DNA of 64,000 nt. Origin: Isoperla grammatica. Taxonomy: Eukaryota; Arthropoda; Insecta; Plecoptera; Perlodidae. The first letter of the stretch is position 1. The number at the start of each line of letters is the position of its first letter. The notes under the pieces are model-generated. The model made no database searches. It worked only from the letters and a program-made list of their open reading frames with translations, and had not been told where the DNA came from. Where the stretch lies: assembly GCA_945910005.1 (NCBI GenBank), contig OX246739.1, positions 39,947,625 to 40,011,624 of the forward strand, in the 5' to 3' direction. A program made the translations under genes and the position numbers. Shown here one piece after another: positions 1 to 13,760 of this stretch.

Positions 1-1234
1 GATATCGCTTGCAATTTTGAGATGGGACACGTTTGACTTCTCTTGCTCCTTATTTTATGAAATGTGATTATTCCCTGATTGCAGGTCCAATTGAGTGCAA
101 TCTTCTTGTTCCTTTGAATGCAATCGTACTTATTGCTTTTCTTTTAATTTTTATCTTTGCTTTCCTTTCATTTTTTAATGTTTCTTTCTATTTTTATTTC
201 CATTACTTCCTTCTTACTTTCCCATTACACTAACCTTTTCTTTAACCTTTTATTTTACTGTTTTTGATTTTTCAATTTCTTTCTCATTTTTATTCTTCCC
301 TATTTTGTATGAATAAGTTTTCAATTTTCATTGTCAAGCAGTTTCTATGGTAGTTTGATTTTGTTTTTCATCACTGTGTAGTAGGGTTTCGTGGCCCAAG
401 TCAATACTTAACATAGCTTTCGGGTATAGCCGCGTTGATAGCTTAAACCTTTCTCAATAAAATGCTGCCGTTTCGAGTAGGTTGTACTGCCAATCTTCAG
501 AACTAATTCTTGAAGACTTTCAGATGTCAAGTCTCCAAGAATAAGCTCTGAAGATAGGTAGTATAACCTACATAAAACGCTAAAATTTTATCGACAGAGA
601 TTTAAAGTAAACACGCAGATCTCCAAAAGCTAAGTGTAATTTGTTATTCATGATATCACGGTGTTTTATATTATTTTGGTTAGTGTATTTCTAATATTTT
701 AATCGTATATTGTTTAGTTGTACTTACTGGCCTTCTTTGTCAGTCAATCCTCGAATATATTTAGATAGACATGTTATTCAATAGATCATTCAAGTAATAC
801 TACGCTATATTTGTGTATGTGTTGTGTTTTCCGATTGGGGCTCAAACGTAGATTGTGCGATCGTCCCAACGTTCAGGTAATGTTTCGTTATACTTGCCAA
901 GGCCATCTGACAAGCTCTTTTTAAAAGTAAATTTACAACAGTTAAAACTAAATATATGTAAACTTTGCTTACAGACAAAAACAACTTTAGAACGTTCCGC
1001 TCTGTTTATGTAAACGCAAGCTATAAAATGGACGCCGGGTCGTTTCCTGTCAACCCTGTGAAATTATTGTAACGCTATATTCTGACGAAATGCTGATGTT
1101 GCATACATACCATTTTTGTCAATTCAGTAAAAAGCATTTTTGCTACACACAAAAAACGATGCACAGCAACAGGATTAAAGTAAGCTTGATTTAGTAAAGG
1201 CTTAAAGTACAACAGCGCAGTAGACCATTCACAG
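1..1234. other. AT-rich non-coding DNA
   Basis: No ORF with coding character is seen. The first 300 bases are strongly T-rich on the + strand. A loose inverted repeat surrounds 476-575, where gtaggttgtactgcc is answered by ggtagtataacctac. Nothing else is recognised. Confidence 0.6.
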
Positions 1235-1295
1235 TTGCTGGCACGCATGGCTATTTCAGATCCAGAAAACGCGTGTTCGATCCGTGGTGTAAGTC
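1235..1295 (+). repeat. tRNA-like (SINE head) fragment
   Basis: A box-A-like TGGCACGCATGG is followed about 35 bases later by a box-B-like GTTCGATCC, which is the spacing of an internal RNA polymerase III promoter. No cloverleaf with paired acceptor ends is evident, so this is more likely a degraded tRNA-derived SINE head than a tRNA gene. The assignment is weak. Confidence 0.25.
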
Positions 1296-1601
1296 TTTTG
1301 ATATGATGTATGAAAGTCATTTCATACCAACTTGAGCAAATATTGATGTTTACATTCAAATTTGTGTACTTTGTGCTAATGCCATCGATCTACAAAAACA
1401 TTGGACCAAGACTGGATTTATAAATCTAAAAAGAAAGAAAGATTATATATTTTCAATATGGAACAAATGGTTTGAGTAGCGATAGTGATGCATATAAGAT
1501 AAATCGATGTACCTTTATCGTGTAGGATAGTGATATGAAAACTTTATGAAGTAACCACTAGATCTTGTGTAACAGTACTAAATAATATCAGTTAGCACAT
1601 A

Positions 1602-4101
1602 ACATACATACATACATACATACATACATACATACATACATACATACATACATACATACATACATACATACATACATACATACATACATACATACATACA
1701 TACATACATACATACATACATACATACATACATACATACATACATACATACATACATACATACATACATACATACATACATACATACATACATACATACA
1801 TACATACATACATACATACATACATACATACATACATACATACATACATACATACATACATACATACATACATACATACATACATACATACATACATACA
1901 TACATACATACATACATACATACATACATACATACATACATACATACATACATACATACATACATACATACATACATACATACATACATACATACATACA
2001 TACATACATACATACATACATACATACATACATACATACATACATACATACATACATACATACATACATACATACATACATACATACATACATACATACA
2101 TACATACATACATACATACATACAACATACATACATACATACATACATACATACATACATACATACATACATACATACATACATACATACATACATACAT
2201 ACATACATACATACATACATACATACATACATACATACATGCATCCATGCATACATGCATACATACATACATACATACATACATACATACATACATACAT
2301 ACATACATACATACATACATACATACATACATACATACATACATACATACATACATACATACATACATACATACATACATACATACATACATACATACAT
2401 ACATACATACATACATACATACATACATACATACATACATACATACATACATACATACATACATACATACATACATACATACATACATACATACATACAT
2501 ACATACATACATACATACATACATACATACATACATACATACATACATACATACATACATACATACATACATACATACATACATACATACATACATACAT
2601 ACATACATACATACATACATACATACATACATACATACATACATACATACATACATACATACATACATACATACATACATACATACATACATACATACAT
2701 ACTACATACATACATACATACATACATACATACATACATACATACATACATACATACATACATACATACATACATACATACATACATACTACATACATAC
2801 ATACATACATACATACATACATACATACATACATTCATACATACATACATACATACATACATACATACATACATACATACATACATACATACATACATAC
2901 ATACATACATACATACATACATACATACATACATACATACATACATACATACAAAACATACATACATACATACATACATACATACATACATACATACATA
3001 CATACATACATACATACATACATACATACATACATACATACATACATACATACATACATACATACATACATACATACATACATACATACATACATACATA
3101 CATACATACCATACATACATACATACATACATACATACATACATACATACATACATACATACATACATACATACATACATACATACATACATACATACAT
3201 GCATACATGCATACATGCATACATACATACATACATACATGACATACATACATACATACATACATACATACATACATACATACATACATACATACATACA
3301 TACATACATACATACATACATACATACATACATACATACATACATACATACATACATACATACATACATACATACATACATACATACATACATACATACA
3401 TACATACATACATACATACATACATACATACATACATACATACATACATACATACATACATACATACATACATACATACATACATACATACATACATACA
3501 TACATACATACATACATACATACATACATACATACATACATACATACATACATACATACATACATACATACATACATACATACATACATACATACATACA
3601 TACATACATACATACATACATACATACATACATACATACATACATACATACATACATACATACATACATACATACATACATACATACATACATACATACA
3701 TACATACATACATACATACATACATACATACATACATACATACATACATACATACATACATACATACATACATACATACATACATACATACATACATACA
3801 TACATACATACATACATACATACATACATACATACATACATACATACATACATACATACATACATACATACATACATACATACATACATACATACATACA
3901 TACATACATACATACATACATACATACATACATACATACATACATACATACATACATACATACATACATACATACATACATACATACATACATACATACA
4001 TACATACATACATACATACATACATACATACATACATACATACATACATACATACATACATACATACATACATACATACATACATACATACATACATACA
4101 T
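1602..4101. repeat. 2.5 kb (ACAT)n microsatellite
   Basis: This is about 2,500 bases of nearly pure ACAT (CATA/ATGT on the other strand). Single-base or short interruptions occur near 2122, 2701, 2788, 2834, 2952, 3108 and 3240. Two GCAT-type variant blocks lie at 2239-2262 and 3200-3222, 960 bases apart. All long open frames here on both strands read a four-residue period (MYVC or TYIH) in every frame, so they are by-products of the repeat and not genes. Array length may be affected by assembly collapse or expansion. Confidence 0.97.
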
Positions 4102-4498
4102 GTTCTTGAAATGGCAAGTGGTAAGATTGCAGAGGTTGAAATAAATGAATATACGTACTGACATTACATTCATTCTTACTTTGAATGTTTTGAAGAATCC
4201 TATTAGTAGACGACATTGTTAAATATACATGCAGTTCCTGTAACATATTATGTCGAGCTGTTCAGCATGGATAACAATTTGTTCACTAACCGCTCCGTAG
4301 ATCATCTTTATATCTGCAGCCTGATAGTTCTCAGCTCTATCTGAAGCAGAATAGCCTATGACGAATGAATATAGGTTTGCCGGAACATATTGCCTTGACA
4401 AATATTCCAAGATCTATCGATTCTCTAAACTCAATAATGGTCTATTTTATGCGCGTATATTTTCTCGCATCGACGTATAAAAGTTGGATTAGCTATTG
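4102..4498. other. non-coding flank of the microsatellite
   Basis: AT-rich unique-looking sequence. Short open frames here run out of the microsatellite and show no coding features. Confidence 0.5.
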
Positions 4499-4552
4499 AC
4501 AAATAATATTTATAGCTATACCATTACAAATAATATTTATAGCTATACCATT
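4499..4552 (+). repeat. 27-bp tandem duplication
   Basis: Two adjacent copies of a unit reading acaaataatatttatagcta followed by taccatt. A simple local duplication in AT-rich DNA. Confidence 0.8.
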
Positions 4553-4660
4553 TGCCTGTGACGTCGTGAAATATGGCGTATTCGTTGAAGGGCGAAATGC
4601 TGTCTGGAGTATATTGCATGATATCGCGTTGCAGCTGGGGTGATACTAGGTTGCACTGAG

Positions 4661-4733
4661 CGCATTGCAGGGAGTAGATATACGCGCGTGCATTGCGCGC
4701 ATTGCAGAGCGTAGATACGCGCGTGCACTGTGC
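4661..4733 (+). repeat. 36-37-bp GC-rich tandem duplication
   Basis: Two copies begin cgcattgcag at 4661 and 4698 and carry tacgcgcgtgca. The unit is unusually rich in CpG and GCGC compared with its AT-rich surroundings. Confidence 0.8.
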
Positions 4734-7005
4734 GGCACTGTGGACAGCTTTAATAACGAAATATATCTTTGTTGTTATCACGCTCGGTTTTGTGGCTATG
4801 TACTACAACGATAATACAGTCATAATATGGATTATTAAATACGATATAATAATGGAATACCGGATGTTTGTAGGAAAATATATTTTAAGGGGAGTAAACA
4901 AGGAATGTGTAATATTTATCGTGATTTGCACCGATTACAATTTAAAACTGAATATTATGTATATTAACATATTATATCGAATGCTTTGATTAATATTTTG
5001 ACACATTGTACATATTTGATAACACTGGAATAAAATATGTACGGAAAATATCAAATATCAAATTCGCAATTCAAAGTTAATTCTAAAGTTACTTAAGCAA
5101 AAACGGTTAATGTTCTATTATTATCCTAAATAAGAATTTCGCACGCATTAAAGGCGAAGTTAACACACAACTTTCACGTTACTTCTAGGTAATAGTTGAT
5201 CAACAGTTTCAGTTGCACTTCATACTATTGTTATACTATCGCACATACAGGGCGAGACAGTTAAACTAGTTATTTTGAAAACCACCGTAAAAAGGAAGAA
5301 ATCAGTGTTTCGTTCTGAGGGAAGAGAACACAGATGCTTCGGGGTTGATTCCCATAGTTGGGTGTCTTAATGGTTCCCACGGGATCTTCTTGGTTTCACA
5401 GAACATTCCAGTATCGAGTTTTCAAAATAGCCTTCGGAGCCCCAGTGGGAACAACTACACCAAACTACCCCCTAAATAACACAGACCTTCCATTATTGCA
5501 ATGATTCCCCAAGGATTATAGTTTTCAAGGACCGATTTTTCCCTCAAATCTCAATTAGAACTTTCGACTTCCTCCAACGCAAGCAGTTTTGGATCAATTT
5601 ACACAAATATATGCGTATTTGACAGTCCATACAAAATACGTTTTCACTCTATCTCACATATGCATTGTAGCTCCTTGAAAAGCCATTTGCACTCATTTGT
5701 AGGGAGAGCTATGAGTAAGAGTCGATATATGCTGTTGCTCAATGTAGCATTGCCCAATTTCGCAGGTTAACATTTCATTTCGAACCACATCACACTGCGT
5801 ACTGTGTATATCTTCACGAGGACTCTATGAAAATTTAATGCAAATAGTTCCTTATTGAAGTGTGGCCGAAAAGAATATCCATCGCATAGTACAAAATTTG
5901 GAAATGTTCTATAAAATAAACGTATGTAATAAAGCGCGAGGCTTAGAGTAATTACATGTATCATGAATGCAATTCTATAGAATTGGAAAAGGTAATTTGA
6001 GCGTTGAACGCGTTGAGAGGATTACTGCAGCTCTCCGTAAGAGTGGAAAATATCCACACGTTAATTACAATGTCTGCACACACGAGTTAATATCGGATAA
6101 TCTATTGATATTTAAACGCTTAACTTACAGAATATTTGTATGGGAGGATTCCAAATTCATCCACTGGAAAATTACATCAACGTTGATTATAAATTGTAAG
6201 TGAATACTTGCAAGGTTTTCTTGTTTATAACCACTTTGTAATATTTTTATTAATGCTGTCATGCATAACCTACTAACAATACATAACACATCAACGTAAA
6301 CTCCTAATACTTTAAAGAAGGCTCGAGGTCTGACTTCAAAACCTTCGAACTAAACTCCATTAAAATCATTCATACGTAGACACAGACATATTGAAGTAGT
6401 AGTCATAACCTCAAACTTAATACAAGTAAAATTTCGAAACAGCTATTACGTTTAGCTTAACTAATAAACGATCTTCATTCTTTACATTCACCGTATAAGG
6501 AAATAGTTTTTCCTTGATTTTAAAATTATTAATTCTTACTTTGGACAGCCATGGGGCTAAAATCACCGTCAACTTTATTTAAGTCAGAATTGGTATCATT
6601 GTGTCAATTTGTCATAACAAAGTTTTTGTCATTTATTTAGAGAGGATGCACGTTCCCTTCCAAGGTAATGAACTAAAAGACTCCGAACGACGCGATCCAG
6701 CGGAAGTGACGTCAACTCACAGGAAGTCGAGCTTCTCTCAAGATTGCCATATTAAAGTTTTAACGTTTTACACGGCTACTGTCGCTGTTCTCAAGAAACT
6801 GTCTCCTCGCTTTGAGACGAGGCTGTCTTAAAAAATTAATCCTGTTGACGAGGGTCAGGTCACGTGACCAAAACTCCAACAGTGGAAGTTTCGTCCGGTG
6901 GGAGTCTCGCTTGCAAAACAAAGAGTTGAGACGCCAGAATTTAAATATCAGCTCTAGTTTTGTCTGGTGCCGCACCTCGAGAGCAGCGCTGCAGTCGCGT
7001 ACATG
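4734..7005. other. non-coding, no gene seen
   Basis: AT-rich sequence. ORFs here are under 100 codons, lack recognisable domains and mostly lack an ATG. A perfect TGACGTCA lies at 6707-6714. Nothing else can be supported. Confidence 0.5.
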
Positions 7006-7065
7006 TGGCAACGCTGTCGTGTGTGGTGTATGCAGGCGTGCTGGTTCGATTCCCGAGATAAAACG
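7006..7065 (+). repeat. tRNA-like SINE head
   Basis: A box-A-like TGGCAACGCTGTCG is followed by a canonical box B, GGTTCGATTCCCG, at about 7041-7053. This looks like a tRNA-derived SINE head. No matching 3' acceptor or CCA end is visible, so it is not called as a functional tRNA. Confidence 0.35.
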
Positions 7066-10000
7066 TGTTTTAGCGTTTATTTTACTTGAACTCCAATGAT
7101 TTGATGTGTGTTTAACGTTAATCTTGCATTATCGCGTCATAGGAGTTCAAATTAGGTTTTCTTTCATATTTGTCGTAGTGCGGGGAATGCTCACCAGGTG
7201 GAAATCACTTTGCGACTCACCCAGTTGTGGTCTGTCTTGGTCGGGATTTGGTTTCGGTCAGAGTTGTGGCTCGACAAAGCACAATAATGAAGTGCTTTGG
7301 TTAATAAGTGGGTCCACCATGGCCGAGGGGAGTGGGCCTAAACCCTCGAGCAAAGGTCAGGCTATGGGGGTGAAATACTGGCTAGTACCGTTGGCGCGAC
7401 ATTATTGGAGAAATGTGTTATTCTCGAGTTGTGTGGATAGTGGTAGAGCAATTGACATCCAGGTGACGTTGTCTGTTGTCATATTGGTGAATGGCAGGAA
7501 GACACTTCCGTTACGTATTTACGATAAAAATTACAACCGTTATCAGGATATTAAGCCTCGTAACTGAATTTCACTGTTATTCTATCCATATGAATGGACA
7601 TCGTTACAAATGCATAATAATTTAAAAAAATGATTACAAAATTAAATTAGTAAAATCTGTAATTGAATTAAGCACGTCCAATACTTCTACGAAACAAAAA
7701 AGTCTAAGTACATGATATCTTTATATTTATTTATGAAAATGTGTATTAACAAGTACCAAATTGTACTCAATTGTTGACAGTACCATATTTTTACATTAAC
7801 AATTAATCAGATATATTAACTTTGATCTGCGCTTATCCCAAAATGTTCATTTTACAAAAGTAAAAAGAATGTATTCAGGGTTTCGCTGTTTGATGCGCTA
7901 TTCAGTCATTCATCCATTAATCGACTAAAGGGGATATCCAAGGTTCTCGTGGCTTTTCCTTCTTGGCCCACTAAATCATTCATCCAGTCCGCCCTTCGAC
8001 ACGGGCGCGTTCTTACTGTCGAAATAAACATGTTAGTTCTTTAACATCCGCTGGAGATTTAGTTTCCCTCTCTCTTCTCTCTCTTGCGTATCTGAAGAGT
8101 CAGGTACCCCCGTCTCGTGTCGGGATAAGCGCCCCGCCCCCTCCGTGTCACTCGGCTGGTGACGTAGGAAGACTTGTCACTTCTAGCGAGAAGAAAGAAG
8201 AATGAAGAGACGCTCCCAGTGGCGGAGCGGCTAAATTATACGACCCGCGGGAAATACAGACGTGACGCGCCATGGTTCAATCTTGCACGGTGTACAATGC
8301 GTATTTTATATTCTGCGAGTGCGAATACGATAATTAATACGCACACGCAATAATATGTTTAAGACACGGCCACGCAAACAAAATAACAATATAACTAAAG
8401 TATAAGCTGACACTGTGCGCACATGAAATTGTGTTGAATGAAACCAGCGTCTTGTAAGAATAGCTCCTATTTTGTGTTCAACCACTATTGCGCAAATATG
8501 TTACAAAATGGATGCCGTTTTTTCTAACTTACCGATCAGATGGCATTATTCGGGTAACGGGACAGCAACGAAACTTATCTATATCCATTTGTGTTCTTTG
8601 TGCTCTTATTTAACTTTAAAGGAACTACCGCAACCTCTTATTGGTGCGTCCACGTTCACTACATGGCAGGAATTTTGTGTGAATCTGTTTTTAAATGAGC
8701 CTGATCAAACATCTGACGCCAGAGTAAATTGAGTTTGAAAATATCGCTACACGGAATTCAGTGCACGAGTAGGGGAACTTACTTAGATTTGCTTTATGTC
8801 TTCCTTTCCTGTATCTCAGTGTGAGGGAATAATAGAAAGACCACTTTGAAAATATATCCCATACTATATCGACTTATCATGTTTCATCTTAAACATTAGT
8901 ATCAGTGACTGCGAATCTCATCATCTCATTTGTCTTATTACGTGACCAACTAAATCACTTCGTTGGAGTCTTGTAAAATAATTAACGGGTATCTCAGCAA
9001 ATCACAGTTAACTAACGGCTGCTAAAAGAGAACCCCTTATGGGACTATGCTTAAACTAAAATAAAGTAGCCCTTTATTTATCGTGATATTTCGTACTAAT
9101 TTTAAGTTGTTTTTGTATTACATTCGCGAAATACAGAGAAGACAAGTCTATGATTATTACTTATATATATATTACTGTAACGATACTTCAATATTCTCCT
9201 ATGATGATTCAGTTTACATTTCAGAGTATGGCACTTCAGACAGCGCAAGCTAGTATTATTCAGAGTACTTTAAAAAGTCAACATTTTGAGTAATGGTTGG
9301 GGAAAGCAGAACGTTTTCCTTAGCGAGTGCTGTTTACAAAGAGAGACCCTCGGTTTCTATATTTCTCTGTATTATTTGTACAGCTGAGATGACATTCGAA
9401 ACCAGTTTAAAAGAGTCGGAGAGACGGATTTCGCAGTGAATAATACAATGAGGTTTTGAAAAGTATTTGCTGAGAGTTTGTGATTGACGTTCAAAAATAA
9501 GATGCTCTTATCTGAGAATTCAAGATGCTCGAGACGATACCATAGATTATAGTTACAGTCATCTCAAGACCTCTACTCAACAATGTAAACATATGAACTG
9601 ACAGAAATAAAATTGCATGAAAGACGTTTTTAATGTTGCTACCATGGCTGATACAAAATATTATTGATTTGTTTAAATAGCAAACAGAGACTGTTTACAA
9701 TATAAATATCGTTAGATACATGGTTTTTAGTTTTATTTGTTTCAGTATTACGTAGCGTTCTAAAAAAATTACTAGAAAACCTTAATTTCTTCTGTTTTTA
9801 ATGTTGAAGTTTTTGAAAAGTGTGACAACTGACTCTTGCTGCACACGGAAACCTTGTATAGCACTACAACACTTCAAATTAATGAACCAACCTACATTTC
9901 ACACCCGAGATGATACAATGACATTCAAAAACGATATAACATAAGTTGTCGCTGATAACAAAGACCATCAGTAACGTATACAATGGCAGTAATCTTTTTA

Positions 10001-12496
10001 AAGCCATATATTTAAATGAGTATTCACCACTTATCATATATTTACAAAGGTTTATTAATTGCAAAGTTAGAGAGTATTATACAAAATGTTGGTTCACTCT
10101 AGCCGAAAATGGATTGATTTTCGGTTCTTTTCGAGTTAACCCCATCGGTAAATTCTCCCGCAAGAATGACGTAGCGACGAGGTTCGCCCAGTGACTAACG
10201 AGCGATATACTCGTGTAGGTGTATCTTTCCAGGGCAAATCAAAACATGGCTTTGTTATTAGAGAACTCGTTGAGCTACAAACAATAAGCGGATTACCGAT
10301 GGTTTGTAATTTATATGTTGCATGTTTTTTGGTCGGTGTGGCGTTGGTTGCTACAGCGACAGCCGCCGAGTGAGAGCGAGAGAGAAGGGAATACATGTGC
10401 AATGCGAGTGGGAGTGACAGACAAAGCGAGTCACTGTACAAGAGTGTTTTACCAGTCTAGCAATCTTCGTCACGCGCAAAATCCGAACAGATAAAACAAT
10501 CCAAACTATCAACTTTAAGTTAGTTTTTAATGGTTCGTTTTAGTTTCGTATTATACTTCCGAATAAGAATCTATGCAAATATCGATTTTGCAGGTAAAGG
10601 CCTCTTTCAGATAAAATTTGTATTTTGATTCCAATCGCTAAACGATGGCAATTTCTGGAAGTAAATTAACCAATATTGTATCATTTATAAACGTTTTAGT
10701 GCAGGGTAGAGTTTATGAATGACGTCACAAGGATAGCAAGACAGCCTGTGAGCGTGATATGACAGGATTGGGAAACTGTAAATGCTTGGTGCTTAGTTTC
10801 AACTTGTAGCCGAATAGGTTCGCCCTGAATTAATAATCTACCAGTAATCTAGTCTCAAGACAGTTCTGGGAAAACAAGACACGTGTGTAGATCTTTGCCA
10901 GATAATTGATACGCGTTGAGTAACTGGAGAAGTTGTTCTTAAAATATTTTAGTGTTTTAGTTTAAATGCAGGAGCATATTTTGTTAATTTCATGTGGTTG
11001 CATTTTTTTACGCTTTTTTTAATTTAGGATACTCAATAAACAATTAGTATATTCCCGTCTAATGTAGCAATAATGCAAATGCAGCAATGTAGCAATGATA
11101 GCTTTGTGAACGCCAATATTAAATTGAATCATTGTTATGGTCTTTTTTTTATCCCGCAACTGACTGTGAAAGTGTTTCACTTACCGCCACCGTCCGGAGC
11201 CATCTACTTTAAACACATCACGACCCCAGCAGTCGCTAAATGATCCACTTTCAAGTTTCCCCATGTTTGTTTAAGATAATAAATTGACGCGGCTCGTTGA
11301 CCGCCGGCTTAGCCCACTGGTCGCCGCCCTAAACGCCCTCCTTACGCCACTGGATGGGTACATAGTCGTCAGAGTCTTCCAATTTCCATCGTAGTAATTT
11401 CCGCTCAGCCTCCGAAGTCTCCTCCTCTCACTTTATCAACCCCCTCTCTCGCTCTCTGCTGCCCTGATTCGGCGTCGCCCCCGCGACACTCCGACGTGAC
11501 AGCCGGAGAAATCAAGTGGAAGTGAAATATGTGCGGCCTGGAATCACTCACTCTCTCATAAGCGAGAAATATGCAGAACTATGTCGCCGTGATTCTATCA
11601 TGTTCGCTTATGTTCACGCGACAACATAATTTACTTTGGACGTTTGGAAAATTCAAATTTATTCCTCGCTGGGTTTTAGAGCGGACGGTGCATCAAGCTT
11701 ATGCATACATGTATGTTTTTCTAAGCCGGGGAAAGTAAATATACCGTTATTTGAACATCGAGGAAAAAGTTAAAATTAAAAAATCTCCATTCTAATAAAT
11801 CTGGGGAGGGTCTACATCTTCGTAGAATGTCCGAAGGATAAGGGATGAAAAATATCCTCGGAATGAAACAATGAAGCGAAGAAACATGGGGACTCGAGCG
11901 TCGTTCCAGACATGAATTATGTTTGTCCTAAGGGAATTATCCAAGGTGATAATTTCATAAACTAAACACTAAAAAAGCAAGCGTTTATATTTTCAATACA
12001 ATTCATCAACGCATGCAATTGTGACAACGCTGTTTGTTTTAAAATTTCCGTAGATGTGTAAGTTTCTGGTATTGAAATTAGCCGAGACACTTTAATTAGG
12101 TAGAATGTAATTTTATTAATTCCAAGATAATTATGGTTAATTCACTTTTAACTTTCCGTCGATATAATTAAGTTAGAACTTAGATGTAACTAATTTACAA
12201 ATTGCCAAAATGTTCACAACAACAGAGTGGTACAAAATTAGGTATCCCGATGGTATTTTTGAAACCACCTAGTATTATACTCTGTAGATAACTTGAAGCA
12301 GTCAAGAAACCCATGTGTGTAGACAACATACTTAAACTCCCACACGCCATAATACGTGCTATGCACTTGATCCGATATTTACCTTCAACAAAAATGATAC
12401 AACATGTCACTTAAATGTTCTTGACTTCTTTACTCTGTGTTTAATGCATACATATACATTTATGATCATTTCCGCTCTTTTACCGGAACTGCCTTT
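7066..12496. other. non-coding, with two C/T-rich and CpG-rich patches
   Basis: No gene is recognised. A 153-codon frame at 7106-7567 has no domain and no coding-like composition. GC-rich, pyrimidine-rich patches at about 8040-8280 and 11280-11520 carry CCCC/CTCTCT runs and could be regulatory or untranslated DNA; this is only inference. A perfect CRE octamer lies at 10720-10727. The stretch 10090-10450 has open frames on both strands but nothing assignable. Confidence 0.45.
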
Positions 12497-12579
12497 TAGT
12501 AGAGGAGCAAAAGGTATCTCGTGCGCCTTTCGTGAAAGAGTATTGCGGTAAACGGTATTCTGTTACGGCATACCATACG

Positions 12580-13160
12580 AGTATTTTGCACCTACCTGGC
12601 AGATCCTGGCACGCTGCAGAGGGCGCCAGGAGCGTCGTGACGTCATAGACACGTTTTAATTAATTACTTTTGAACGGTTTATGTCACAGAAAATATCAAA
12701 AGGACAATTTTATGATGTCATACTAGATGAGAATTTATAACCTATCTGCCACATTCTGGCGGGCTGCAGAGGGCGCCAGGAGCGTCGTGACGTCATATAC
12801 ACGTTTGAACTAATAACGTTTGAACGGTTCATGTCACAGAAAATATGTAGGGTACAATTCTTCTATAAAATACTATACGAGTATTTTGCACCTACCTGGC
12901 ACATCCTGGCACGCTGAAGAGGGCGCCAGGAGCGTCATGACGTCATAAACACGTTTTAATTAATAACGTTTGAACGGTTCATGTCACAGAAAATGTCAAG
13001 GGAACAATTCTATTACGAAATACTATTTGAGTATTTTCCATCTACTTGGCACATCGTGGCACGCTGCAGAGGGCGCCAGGAGCGTCGTGACGTCATACAC
13101 TTTTTCATTAATAACTTTTGAACGGTTCATATCACAGAAAATATCAAGAAGACAATATTA
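12580..13160 (+). repeat. four 150-bp tandem repeats, left arm
   Basis: The motif gggcgccaggagcgtc recurs at 12621, 12771, 12921 and 13071, an exact period of 150 bases. Each unit contains a TGACGTCA palindrome (one copy preceded by a variant base), a GAACGGTTCAT-type segment and a TGGCA half-site pair around the GC-rich core. Subterminal repeats of this kind often serve as transposase binding sites, but no binding protein is known here. Confidence 0.9.
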
Positions 13161-13193
13161 TAGAAAATTTAAATACAAATCGATTGATATGTA

Positions 13194-13498
13194 AAGCAGC
13201 CGCACGCATAGTAGCGACACCGGCTTGTTTCAATAGAATAAAGGATGAATGGGTAATAATTGAAGGTTTTATTGGCTGTATTTTTGGAAACTGACATGTT
13301 TTGATAATACCCCATAGGACCCGACCCACGTTTCCATTTTAAAACTTTTATTGCAGAAGAGGTCTCATCGCGGACTCATTGTTAAAATATGCCTTCATTG
13401 CCCTGTAAATCGTTTTACAATCTTGTTCCCGACCAACAATACTATTCTTTCCCTGCCTTTCAAAATAGCCGGTGTCGCTACGATGCGTGCGGCTGCTT
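13194..13498. mobile_element. 305-bp MITE inserted in the left palindrome arm
   Basis: Terminal inverted repeats of 32 bases with one mismatch begin AAGCAGCCGCACGCAT and end with the complement. The element is flanked by TA at 13192-13193 and 13499-13500. The right palindrome arm at about 15,826-15,832 has the uninterrupted site with a single TA, so this is a filled/empty-site pair within one molecule. It carries no ORF of its own. TA duplication fits a Tc1/mariner-type or other TA-targeting non-autonomous element; the family is not identified. Confidence 0.9.
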
Positions 13499-13760
13499 TA
13501 CCAATAGGGTAATCATGTAATATTTAAGGGAGAAATTGCTAACAAATAATAATAATTAGATGTGTATATGAAATGCAGGCATCCCTCATCGTAATATCTA
13601 TTTATTACTATTTCGGAGTTATAATTGTATCACTGTGAAGGACTTAATAATCGTAGTCATCCCAACATACCCATGGGTATCTGTTGTTTAACAATAATAA
13701 TAATTATTATTATTGTATACTAGTTACTATTCATAGACTGATTAGTAAAACTCACGTTTG

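Noticed and set aside
1578..4246. Very long open frames (up to 861 codons) on both strands
   Set aside because: Translation of the ACAT tetramer, whose 12-base (4-codon) period contains no stop in most frames. Not genes.
7041..7053. Genuine tRNA gene at this box B (and at 37888 and 39910)
   Set aside because: Box A and B are present but no acceptor stem or complete cloverleaf could be formed; SINE heads fit better.
7106..7567. 153-codon frame as a gene
   Set aside because: No domain, no splice context, composition like surroundings.
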